Shown: piece after piece, positions 42,420 to 50,219 of the stretch | Numbering within the stretch: the first letter of the stretch is position 1 | How the letters are laid out: every line of letters starts with the position of its first letter | Assembly: GCA_002255935.1 (NCBI GenBank) | Contig: NKIO01000010.1 | Location: forward strand, 1-64,000 | Reading direction: 5' to 3' | Length of the DNA: 64,000 bases | Source of the DNA: Comamonadaceae bacterium PBBC2 | Lineage (GTDB): Bacteria; Pseudomonadota; Gammaproteobacteria; Burkholderiales; Burkholderiaceae_C | Notes under the pieces: generated by a model | What the model was told of the DNA's origin: nothing | Database searches by the model: none | The model's input: only the letters and a program-made list of their open reading frames with translations | Made by a program: the position numbers and the translations under genes

Positions 42420-45400
42420 GCGGCACTCCTTCGCGGTTGGCGGATCTGCGCCCAGACATCGGCCAGGCTGCCCAAGGCGCCCCAACGCTCAAAGATCAAG
42501 GGCAAGAGCAACAAGGTCAAAGCGGTGGCGCTGATCAAGCCCCCCGTGACCACAATGGCCAGGGGTTTTTGAATCTCCGAGCCCGGCCCCGTGGCAAACA
42601 GCAAAGGGATCATGCCGAGCGCGGTGATCAGCGCCGTCATCAGCACTGGCCGCAAGCGGCGCTCTGCACCCAGGCGCACCACTTGCGCCAGGGCCTCGCC
42701 GTTTTGCAGCCGCTCGTTGAAGTGCGTGACCATCACCACCCCGTTGAGCACCGCAATGCCCAGCAAAGCGATGAAGCCCACCGAGGCCGGCACCGACAGG
42801 TACTGCCCCGACACCGCCAAGGCCACCACACCGCCCACCAGCGCAAACGGGATGTTCAAAAAGATGATGCCCGCCTGCACCACCGAACCGAAGGTGAAGG
42901 TGAGGATCAAAAAGATCAGGCCCATGGCCGCAGGGATGACCACGCTCAAGCGGGCTGCTGCACGTTGCTGGTTTTCAAACTGGCCGCCCCACACCACCTG
43001 GATGTCTTTGGGTAGACCCAGCGCCGCCACGGCTTGCTGGGCATCGGCCACAAAGCCGGTCAGGTCGCGGCCTTCCACCGCGACTTGAATCGTCGTCAAG
43101 CGTTGGCTCAGTTCGTGGTCGATGCGGATCGGGCCGTCCACCGCCCGGATGTCGGCCAGCGCACTGGCTGGCCACGCTTTGCCATCGGGCGCGGTGATGG
43201 GCAAATTGCGCAAGGCCTCGGGGCTGCTGCGCACCGTGTCGTTGCCCCGCAAAGTGAGCGCGGTGCGAATGCCACGGTCCAGCACATGGCCCACGGTCTC
43301 GCCTTCGAGTTGTTGGCGCAAGGCCTGCTGCACTTGGGCCACGCTCATGCCCGCCTGCCCCACGGTGTGGCGGTTCATGCGCACGCTCAGGTACTGCATG
43401 CCTTCGGCCTTGGGTGCGATCACCTCGGCAGCGCCTGGGGTTTTGCGCACCGCCTCGGCCACCTGCTGCGCGGTTTTGGACAGCTGCGCCAAATCCGACC
43501 CAAACAGCTTGATCGCCACATCACCCCGCGTGCCGGTGAGCATTTCCGAGATCCGCATCTCGATCGGCTGGGTGAAGCCATAGACCAAGCCCGGAAAGCC
43601 TTCGAGCACCTCGCGCAGCGCAGCGATGATGTCTTCTTTGCTGCCGCGCCATTCGCTTTTGGGCTTGAGCACCAAGAAGGTGTCGGTCTCGTTCAGACCC
43701 ATCGGGTCCAGGCCCAGCTCGTCGGAGCCCACCCGCGCAATCACCGACTTGACCTCGGGCACTTTGGCCAAAATCGCTTGTTGCACACGGGTGTCGATGT
43801 CCATCGAGGCCTCGAGCGAGATCGAGGCTGTTTTTTGCAACTGCACCAGGATGTCGCCTTCGTCCAGCGTGGGCATGAAGGTCTTGCCGATCTGGGTGTA
43901 CAGCCCTGCGGCCAGCACCAGCGAAGCCAGCGCCACACCCACCAGCCAGCGCGGATGCCGCCAGCTGGCGTCGCGCCACTTCACATAGGTGCGCAGCAGC
44001 TGGACCATCACCCACGGCTCGTGCGCGACTTGCGGCTTGAGCACCAAAGACGCCAGCGCTGGCACCACCGTAAAAGCCAAAAGCAAGGATGCCGACAAAG
44101 CCATGATGATGGTCAGCGCCACTGGTGAAAACAACTTGCCTTCCAGCCCTTGCAGCGTGAGCAGCGGCAAGAACACCACGCAGATGATGAGCACCCCAGC
44201 CCCCACCGGCTTGAGCACTTCGCGCACCGCGTGCAGCACCCGCTCGGTGAGGGTCAGATCGTGGCCCTGCGGCGCATGGGCCAGCTGGGTTTCCACGTTT
44301 TCCACCACCACCACCGAGGCGTCCACCAACATGCCCAGCGCAATCGCGAGACCGCCCAAGCTCATCAGGTTGGCGGTGATGCCGGTGTAGCGCATGAGCA
44401 AAAAAGTGGCCAGCAGCGACAAGGGCAGCGACACCGCCACCACCAGCGCGGGCCGCAAACCACCCAAGAACACATAAAGCACCACACAGACCAGCACCGC
44501 GGCTTCGGCCAAAGCCTTGATCACGGTGTTGGCCGCACGAGAAACCAGCTCGCCCCGGTTGTAGAAGGTCTTGATCGACATGCCCTCGGGCAGGCGTTGT
44601 TGCAGATCGTGGATCTTTTGGTCGATCGCATCGACCAGCTCGCGTGCGTTCACGCCGCGCAGGCCCAACACCAGGCCTTCGACCGCTTCGCCGCGCCCGT
44701 CTTGCGTGACCGCGCCATAGCGGGTGAGCGCACCTTGGCGCACCACGGCCACATCGTCGAGCAAAATCTTCTGGCCCGAGCGCGGCTGCTCGATGCGGAT
44801 GGCCCGCAAGTCGTCCAGCGTTTGCACCGCGCCTTCGACCCGCACCACCAGCGACTCTTCACCAGCGGTCATGCGGCCCGCGCCATCGTTGCTGTTGTTG
44901 TCTGCCAGCGCTTCGCGCAAGCTGGCCATGCTCACACCCAAGGCGGCCATGCGCTCGGTTTTGGGCAGCACCTCAAAGGTCTGCACCTCACCGCCCAGAG
45001 CGTTGACTTCGGCCACACCCGCAATGGTGCGCAGCTCGGGGCGGATGGTCCAGTCCAGCACGCGGCGCTTGTCGGCCAAGGAGAAGTTCTCGCCCTCCAC
45101 CGTGAACATGTACAGCTCGGACAGCGGCGTGGTGATGGGCGCCAGCCCCCCGCTCACGCCCGCAGGCAAGTCGCCCATCACGCCGTTCAAGCGCTCAGAC
45201 ACTTGTTGGCGCGCCCAATAGATGTCCACGCCTTCGTCAAAGTCGAGTGTGATGTCGGCGATGCCGTATTTGGAGACCGAGCGCACCATGCGCTTTTTGG
45301 GGATGCTCAAAAGCTCTTGCTCGATCGGTTTGACCACGCGCTGCTCGACCTCTTCGGGCGTCATGCCCGGGATCTTCAGGATGATCTTGGCCTGGGTCGG

Positions 45401-45532
45401 CGAGATGTCGGGAAAGGCGTCAATCGGCAGTTGCTGCCAGGCCTGCACGCCGGCCAGCATCAAGATGGCGGCCAGCAACAAACTCAGGTGGCGGTAACGC
45501 AGCGCCCAGCGGATCAAGGCGTCCATGCTCAT
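42416..45532 (-). CDS. Heavy-metal efflux RND permease (CusA/CzcA family)
   Basis: A 1038-residue inner-membrane proton-driven pump with twelve membrane segments and two large periplasmic loops. In helix 4 it has ALGMLVDASVVVVENVE. The acidic residues of VD and VEN are kept, but the first Asp of the CzcA-type DFG motif is replaced (ALG), so Co/Zn/Cd specificity cannot be assumed. The start overlaps the adaptor stop by 4 bp. Confidence 0.93.
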   Translation of the reverse strand: MSMDALIRWALRYRHLSLLLAAILMLAGVQAWQQLPIDAFPDISPTQAKIILKIPGMTPEEVEQRVVKPIEQELLSIPKKRMVRSVSKYGIADITLDFDEGVDIYWARQQVSERLNGVMGDLPAGVSGGLAPITTPLSELYMFTVEGENFSLADKRRVLDWTIRPELRTIAGVAEVNALGGEVQTFEVLPKTERMAALGVSMASLREALADNNSNDGAGRMTAGEESLVVRVEGAVQTLDDLRAIRIEQPRSGQKILLDDVAVVRQGALTRYGAVTQDGRGEAVEGLVLGLRGVNARELVDAIDQKIHDLQQRLPEGMSIKTFYNRGELVSRAANTVIKALAEAAVLVCVVLYVFLGGLRPALVVAVSLPLSLLATFLLMRYTGITANLMSLGGLAIALGMLVDASVVVVENVETQLAHAPQGHDLTLTERVLHAVREVLKPVGAGVLIICVVFLPLLTLQGLEGKLFSPVALTIIMALSASLLLAFTVVPALASLVLKPQVAHEPWVMVQLLRTYVKWRDASWRHPRWLVGVALASLVLAAGLYTQIGKTFMPTLDEGDILVQLQKTASISLEASMDIDTRVQQAILAKVPEVKSVIARVGSDELGLDPMGLNETDTFLVLKPKSEWRGSKEDIIAALREVLEGFPGLVYGFTQPIEMRISEMLTGTRGDVAIKLFGSDLAQLSKTAQQVAEAVRKTPGAAEVIAPKAEGMQYLSVRMNRHTVGQAGMSVAQVQQALRQQLEGETVGHVLDRGIRTALTLRGNDTVRSSPEALRNLPITAPDGKAWPASALADIRAVDGPIRIDHELSQRLTTIQVAVEGRDLTGFVADAQQAVAALGLPKDIQVVWGGQFENQQRAAARLSVVIPAAMGLIFLILTFTFGSVVQAGIIFLNIPFALVGGVVALAVSGQYLSVPASVGFIALLGIAVLNGVVMVTHFNERLQNGEALAQVVRLGAERRLRPVLMTALITALGMIPLLFATGPGSEIQKPLAIVVTGGLISATALTLLLLPLIFERWGALGSLADVWAQIRQPRRSAA

Positions 45533-46599
45533 TCGTCCTTTTGCATCAAGGCGCGCAGCGAGGCCAGGCCCGTGACGGCCACCTGGTTTTTAGCGCTCAA
45601 GCTGCCTGTCACCACCGACTGGTCGTCGTTGCTGCTCAAGACCTTCACCGGCGTGGGCACAAAACCTTTGGCGCTGGCCACCATGACCCAGCTTTGCATC
45701 TGGTGCGAGATGACCGCACGGGCGGGCACTTGCCAGGCTGCCGGGGCACTGGCGCGGGCCGGGTGCAACTGCACCGGCAACACCTCACCGGCGCTCAGGG
45801 TGCCGGGCGTGGTCACCCGCGCACGGGCTTGGGCTTGCTGCGCCGCATCGACCGCGCGGCTGATGCCGATCAAGACGGCCCGCGCGTTGCGCGAGGGCAC
45901 ACTGACCGCATCGCCCAACTGCAGCTGCGCCGCCTTGTCGGGCGAGAGCACCACATCGAGCTGCAATTGGCGCGTATCGGCCACCTTGAACAAGGGCGCG
46001 CCCGCCTCCACCCGCTGCCCTACGCTCACCAGCGTCTGCACCAGGCTGCCACTCAAGGGCGAGGTCAAACTGGCGCCGGCGTCATCGGCACCGCCGGCAG
46101 GCGCTCCCGAGGAATGCAGCTCGGCCTGTTTGGCTTGCAGTGCCGATTGGGCCGCCAAGAATTTGTTTTGGCTGATCTGCCAGCGCGCCGCCGGGATGAT
46201 GCCGTCGGCCAGCATGGCCTGGTCACGCAACAGCGCAGCTTGGGCGTTTTGCAGGTCCAGCTGGGCTTCGCGCAGCTGGCGGCGGGTATCGGCCAATTGC
46301 GGACTGCGCCACTGGGCCAGCGGCGCACCGGCTTTGACCGCATCGCCCAAACCGGCGTCGATGCGCGTGATCACACCCGCATAGGGCGCGGCCACCGTGA
46401 CCTCACGGCCCGGTGGCACCGACACGGTGGCCGAGGCGAGCATGACGCCCGAGGACGCTGCCTGCACGGGGGCGACGCGCACACCCAAGGCGGCCTTTTG
46501 CTGCGCATCGAGCAGCAACTCGGTGGGCACCGCTTGCGCCCAAGCCATGGACGACGCACTGAGGGCGGTGAAGATGAAAGTGTTGAGCAGTCTGGACAT
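45529..46599 (-). CDS. RND efflux periplasmic adaptor (CzcB-like)
   Basis: A 356-residue membrane fusion protein. It has a signal peptide (ending AWAQA), split barrel-sandwich (lipoyl-like) segments VTVAAPYAGVITRIDAGLGDAVKAG and LTSPLSGSLVQTLVSVGQRVEAG, and a helical hairpin between (LREAQLDLQNAQAALL). It links the pump to the outer-membrane channel. Confidence 0.9.
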   Translation of the reverse strand: MSRLLNTFIFTALSASSMAWAQAVPTELLLDAQQKAALGVRVAPVQAASSGVMLASATVSVPPGREVTVAAPYAGVITRIDAGLGDAVKAGAPLAQWRSPQLADTRRQLREAQLDLQNAQAALLRDQAMLADGIIPAARWQISQNKFLAAQSALQAKQAELHSSGAPAGGADDAGASLTSPLSGSLVQTLVSVGQRVEAGAPLFKVADTRQLQLDVVLSPDKAAQLQLGDAVSVPSRNARAVLIGISRAVDAAQQAQARARVTTPGTLSAGEVLPVQLHPARASAPAAWQVPARAVISHQMQSWVMVASAKGFVPTPVKVLSSNDDQSVVTGSLSAKNQVAVTGLASLRALMQKDE

Positions 46600-46626
46600 G
46601 GCCGACTCTCCTGAAAAACTGAAAAG

Positions 46627-46650
46627 GGAAAAATCACCGTCCTGCGGTGA
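46627..46650 (-). terminator. Hairpin with T-run before the RND operon
   Basis: On the minus strand TCACCG-CAGGA-CGGTGA is followed by TTTTTCCC. It lies between the small membrane protein gene and the adaptor gene and could attenuate read-through. Confidence 0.5.
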
Positions 46651-46686
46651 GCGGCATCGGCGTGGCGCCGAGGGCTTTTGAAAAAA

Positions 46687-47100
46687 TCAGCGCGGCGGTG
46701 CCAAGGCCGGTGGCGGCCAGCCCGATTCGTAGGCACAGGGTGCTGGCCCTGCAAAAAGTGGGCGCTGCCGAAGTCGGCGCTGGTGCGCGGGCCGGGCCAA
46801 GCAAGCCCACAACACCCAGCCCAGCAGGCCCATGACCCAAGGCCCATCGTCACCCGTGTGCGGCAAAGACAGCGAGACCCCCAGTGCAGGCGACTCTTCT
46901 TCCTCCCACGCATGGACCGAGGCCGATGCTGGTGGCGCTTGCATCGAAGCGCTGTGGGCCACATCCATGCCATCCACATGGAAACCACGCACATGCGAGG
47001 CGCCCAAGTGCCCATGCAAAAAGGGCGCGAGGGCGAGCAAAGCCATGAGGACGATCACGACCCCTTGGCGAAGACTGGTGATGAGGGAGTGGTTGGGCAC
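46687..47100 (-). CDS. Small membrane or secreted protein upstream of the RND operon
   Basis: About 137 residues from a GTG at 47100, which puts a signal-like hydrophobic segment first (GVVIVLMALLALAPFLHG); an ATG at 47136 and a longer frame to 47181 are possible. Histidines follow the hydrophobic segment (FLHGHLGASHVRGFHVDG). A second hydrophobic segment (VMGLLGWVLWACLA) occurs near residue 95, and the tail is Arg/Pro-rich. I recognise no family. Such small His-bearing proteins are common in front of metal efflux genes and may bind the metal. Confidence 0.55.
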   Translation of the reverse strand: MPNHSLITSLRQGVVIVLMALLALAPFLHGHLGASHVRGFHVDGMDVAHSASMQAPPASASVHAWEEEESPALGVSLSLPHTGDDGPWVMGLLGWVLWACLARPAHQRRLRQRPLFAGPAPCAYESGWPPPALAPPR

Positions 47101-47194
47101 GGTTTCATTGTAATTTGCGAAAACGCTGGGCGCCATACACCTGGAGCGCGGCGCCACCACACCGAAAGGCAGAGGGCTCACGGATAATGGTCTG

Positions 47195-47833
47195 ATGGAC
47201 GGAATTCAACCTTGGGGCGCGACCCTGATCTTGCTGGTGGAGCTGGCCGCCACCGCCGCCTTTGCGCTGTCGGGTCTGATGGAGGCTGCACGCAAACAGC
47301 TGGACGCGGTCGGTGTGTGCGTGGTGGCTTTTTTAGCGGCCTTTGGCGGCGGCACTTTGCGCGACTTGCTGCTGGACCAGCGGCCCTTTTTTTGGGTGCA
47401 GCACGTCGAAGTGCTGTGGGGCGTGATGGCCCTGTGCGTGCTGGCCATGCTGTTCATGCGCCAGCGCCATTTTGAAGTGACCGAAAAAGCCATCCTCTGG
47501 CCCGATGCCCTGGGCCTGGGTCTGTTCACCGCCACGGGTGTGCACCACGCGCTGCAAGCGCTCATGCCCGCCGTGGTGGCTGTGCTGATGGGGCTGATCA
47601 CGGGCGTGTTTGGCGGTGTGCTGCGCGACATGGTCTGCAACGAGATCCCCACCGCCTTCAAGGACCACCGCCCTTATGCGGTCTGTGCCTTTGCAGGCGG
47701 CTGGGTCTATGTGGCCCTGTGGCAAATCGATGCGCCCGGCTGGCTGGCCCTGCTGGCCTGCTTGGCCGTCACGGTGGGTTTGCGCGTGTTGGCCGTCTGG
47801 CGCAACTGGCGGCTGCCCGCCTGGCGCACCTGA
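47195..47833 (+). CDS. TRIC/UPF0126 family membrane protein
   Basis: A 212-residue seven-segment membrane protein of the YicG/TRIC cation channel fold. It is built from two repeats, each with a conserved glycine-rich loop: AAFGGGTLRDLLLDQRPFFW and GVFGGVLRDMVCNEIPTAF. The family forms trimeric monovalent cation channels. It diverges from the metal efflux operon. Confidence 0.9.
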   Translation: MDGIQPWGATLILLVELAATAAFALSGLMEAARKQLDAVGVCVVAFLAAFGGGTLRDLLLDQRPFFWVQHVEVLWGVMALCVLAMLFMRQRHFEVTEKAILWPDALGLGLFTATGVHHALQALMPAVVAVLMGLITGVFGGVLRDMVCNEIPTAFKDHRPYAVCAFAGGWVYVALWQIDAPGWLALLACLAVTVGLRVLAVWRNWRLPAWRT

Positions 47834-47848
47834 CAACGTCCGCCCGCC

Positions 47849-48817
47849 ATGCGCGACCGTTCACCCGCCATGCTCAGTGGCATTTTGTTTTCCTTGGCTG
47901 CGGGCTTGATGTGGGGCCTGGTGTTTGTCGGCCCGCTCATGCTGCCCGAGTACCCTGCGACCTTGCACACCTTTGGCCGTTATCTGGCCTTTGGCGTGAT
48001 CGCCCTGCCCCTGGCCTGGTTTGACCGCGCTGAGCTGCGCCGCTTGACGCGTGCAGACTGGCTGGCCGCCTTGCGGCTGGCCGCCATTGGCAATGTGCTG
48101 TATTACCTGTTTTTGGCCAGCGCCATCCAGCGTGCAGGCGGGGCCTTGCCCACCATGATCATCGGCACGCTGCCGGTGGTGATCGCGGTCTCAGCCAATG
48201 TGCTCCACCAGCAGCGCGACGGGCGTTTGCCATGGCGTCAACTGACGCCGGCGCTGGGGCTCATCTTGCTGGGCATCGCCTGCGTGAACCATGTGGAGTG
48301 GCAAACCCTGGTGCAAAACCCGCAAGCCGACAAAGAGCGCTACATCGTTGGCGCGGTGTTGGCTTTGGGCGCGGTGGCTTGTTGGACCTGGTACCCGCTC
48401 AAAAATGCCGACTGGCTGCGCAGCCACCCCGACCGCAACCCGCGCGTGTGGGCCACCGCACAAGGCCTGGCCACTTTGCCTTTGTCTTTGCTGGGTTATG
48501 GGGTGTTTTGGCTTTGGCAAGCGCAAAGCGGCTCGGCGTTCCCCATGCCGCTGGGCCCACAACCCCTGGCGTTTGCGGGCTTGATGTTGGCCATCGGTTT
48601 GTTCGCCTCCTGGCTGGGCACGCTGTGCTGGAACGCCGCCAGCCAGCGCCTGCCCACGGCCTTGGCTGGGCAGCTCATCGTGTTCGAGACTTTGGCTGCA
48701 CTGGCCTACGCCTTTGCGCTGCGCGGCCACTGGCCCGAACCGCTGACGCTGACAGGCATGGCCTTGCTGGTGGTGGGCGTGATCGCTGGGGTGCGGGTCA
48801 AGCCGGTGCGGGGTTGA
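47849..48817 (+). CDS. EamA-family (DMT) transporter
   Basis: About 322 residues with ten membrane segments and two EamA repeats (GILFSLAAGLMWGLVFVGP in the first). An internal Met at 47870 is an equally good start. Substrate unknown. It is 15 bp after the TRIC gene and likely co-transcribed with it. Confidence 0.85.
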   Translation: MRDRSPAMLSGILFSLAAGLMWGLVFVGPLMLPEYPATLHTFGRYLAFGVIALPLAWFDRAELRRLTRADWLAALRLAAIGNVLYYLFLASAIQRAGGALPTMIIGTLPVVIAVSANVLHQQRDGRLPWRQLTPALGLILLGIACVNHVEWQTLVQNPQADKERYIVGAVLALGAVACWTWYPLKNADWLRSHPDRNPRVWATAQGLATLPLSLLGYGVFWLWQAQSGSAFPMPLGPQPLAFAGLMLAIGLFASWLGTLCWNAASQRLPTALAGQLIVFETLAALAYAFALRGHWPEPLTLTGMALLVVGVIAGVRVKPVRG

Positions 48818-48853
48818 TGCGGTGCATGGCTTGCTTAAGTGGTCATTTGAAAA

Positions 48854-48878
48854 ATCGCCCAACGAGTTGGGCTCCCAC
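48854..48878. repeat. Single REP of a second class (GTGG type)
   Basis: On the minus strand GTGGGAGCCCAACTCGTTGG then GCGAT. It has a perfect CCCAAC/GTTGGG stem and the GTGG head, placed between two convergent genes. The stem differs from the RAYT-linked REP class of the left half. Confidence 0.7.
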
Positions 48879-48924
48879 AACCAAAGCATGCATCAACTGG
48901 AATTTTGACCATCGCCCAAACCCC

Positions 48925-49281
48925 TCAAAAAGGATGCCAGACTACCAGCCCCACGGACTGGCGGCCGATGATGGGTGTTAAATAGTATTTGTCGGTCCAC
49001 CAAGCGCCCAGCGCCGCACCGGCGGCGTGCGAGGCGATGTCGAGCATCGAGCTCGAGTGCTTGGCCCCCTTGGACATTTGGTGTGCTTCTGAAATCACAA
49101 TGCCTGCCGTGCTCACGGCAAAACCGATCCACGCACGGTTTTCGGACTCGCTGTAGTAATTCGTGACGGCGCCTGCCAACAAGGCGCCGCCTGCCGCATG
49201 GGTGAGTTCACTGCTCCAGCCGTCGTAGGCCTGACAGGTGCCCAGGGCACCGCACAAAGCACCGATCCAAAGTCTTTTCAT
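48925..49281 (-). CDS. YfiM-like small exported protein
   Basis: About 118 residues. The start at 49281 has GGAG six bases upstream and opens a signal peptide (MKRLWIGALCGALGTCQA). The core, DGWSSELTHAAGGALLAGAV then [20 protein letters not shown], resembles the YfiM/DUF2279 group, with conserved His and Asp residues near predicted membrane helices. Function unknown. Confidence 0.7.
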   Translation of the reverse strand: MKRLWIGALCGALGTCQAYDGWSSELTHAAGGALLAGAVTNYYSESENRAWIGFAVSTAGIVISEAHQMSKGAKHSSSMLDIASHAAGAALGAWWTDKYYLTPIIGRQSVGLVVWHPF

Positions 49282-49549
49282 CGCCATCTCCGGGGCAGAT
49301 GGCTCATCGCTCACATGCCCCATGGCATGCCGGTGTTCGCGCATCGGTCAAATGACCTCCCGTGTTTTTCGGGATGCGCTGGATTTTTCAATGAAGCTTC
49401 ACCGATCACCGTACGTCAGAACACACTTACGCGTATCCTAGAGCACTAAAGGAAGGTGAACTGAAAGACACAGACCAAAAGCCGTGGCTTGTATACCCGT
49501 TGATGAATGGACTGTAGCTTTCAAAGCCACTAAAACGAACACTCAAACC

Positions 49550-49831
49550 ATGTTTGCAGTTCGAAACACCTCCCCCCAACAACTCCGCGACGCGCTGGCG
49601 GACAACGTCCGCCATTACCGCGCCTTGAAGGTCCCCCCGCCCGAAAAGCCTTTGTCACAAGAACGCTGCGCCTGGGCCGCTGGCATCGATCGGACCATGA
49701 TGAGCAAGATCGAAAGAGGCAAGACCAACCCCAGCCTCGACACCCTGCTCAAACTGGCGAATTACCTCAATGTGAGCGTGGCCGATTTGCTGGCCGAGCC
49801 TGCGTCGACAACGGCAGGTCGCCAAAAATGA
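49550..49831 (+). CDS. XRE-family transcriptional regulator
   Basis: A 93-residue helix-turn-helix protein (LSQERCAWAAGIDRTMMSKIERGKTN, then LDTLLKLANYLNVSVADLL). The ATG at 49550 is chosen; a longer frame opens at 49484, and no strong ribosome site separates them. The stop overlaps the next gene by 4 bp. The preceding stretch 49282-49549 shows no other gene. Confidence 0.82.
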   Translation: MFAVRNTSPQQLRDALADNVRHYRALKVPPPEKPLSQERCAWAAGIDRTMMSKIERGKTNPSLDTLLKLANYLNVSVADLLAEPASTTAGRQK

Positions 49832-50190
49832 CGGCCACGGATCTACGCGCCAACGAGCAGCTGTACATCCGTTTTTTGAAATTGGTGCAGGCTCAAAAAA
49901 TCAGCCCCAATGGCAAAGACCTCACACCGCCCGAGATGCATTTGCTGGAAGACGTGGCGCTGCGGCATTTTGAAAGCCGTCCGTACACCGTGAGCGAAGC
50001 GCTGGCACTGCACCACCTGGGCTCACCCGCCACCTTGCACAAACGGCTCAAGCGTTTGCGCGATTGGGGCTTTCTCGGCTACGAGCAGCACCCGTCGGAC
50101 CACCGCACCAAATACCTGGTCGCCACCCCTTTGACCATCGCCCATTTCGAGCGCATGAGCGATGCGATGGATCTGGCCCTGCAAGGCTGA
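49828..50190 (+). CDS. Winged helix-turn-helix (MarR-like) protein
   Basis: A 120-residue protein coupled to the XRE gene (ATGA). The fold is inferred from the segments YTVSEALALHHLGSPATLHKRLKRLRDWGFLGYEQH (helix-turn-helix and wing) followed by HRTKYLVATPL. It probably regulates with, or is the partner of, the XRE protein. Target unknown. Confidence 0.75.
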   Translation: MTATDLRANEQLYIRFLKLVQAQKISPNGKDLTPPEMHLLEDVALRHFESRPYTVSEALALHHLGSPATLHKRLKRLRDWGFLGYEQHPSDHRTKYLVATPLTIAHFERMSDAMDLALQG

Positions 50191-50211
50191 ACGCAGCGCT
50201 GGGGCTGCGTT
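50190..50211. terminator. Bidirectional hairpin between convergent genes
   Basis: AACGCAGC (50190-50197) pairs with GCTGCGTT (50204-50211) in the 29-bp gap between the wHTH stop and the fadB-like stop. No T-run. Confidence 0.5.
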
Positions 50212-50219
50212 CAGAGGGT

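Noticed and set aside
44150-46384. 744-residue plus-strand frame
   Set aside because: It is antisense to the RND pump and adaptor, both recognisable full-length proteins.
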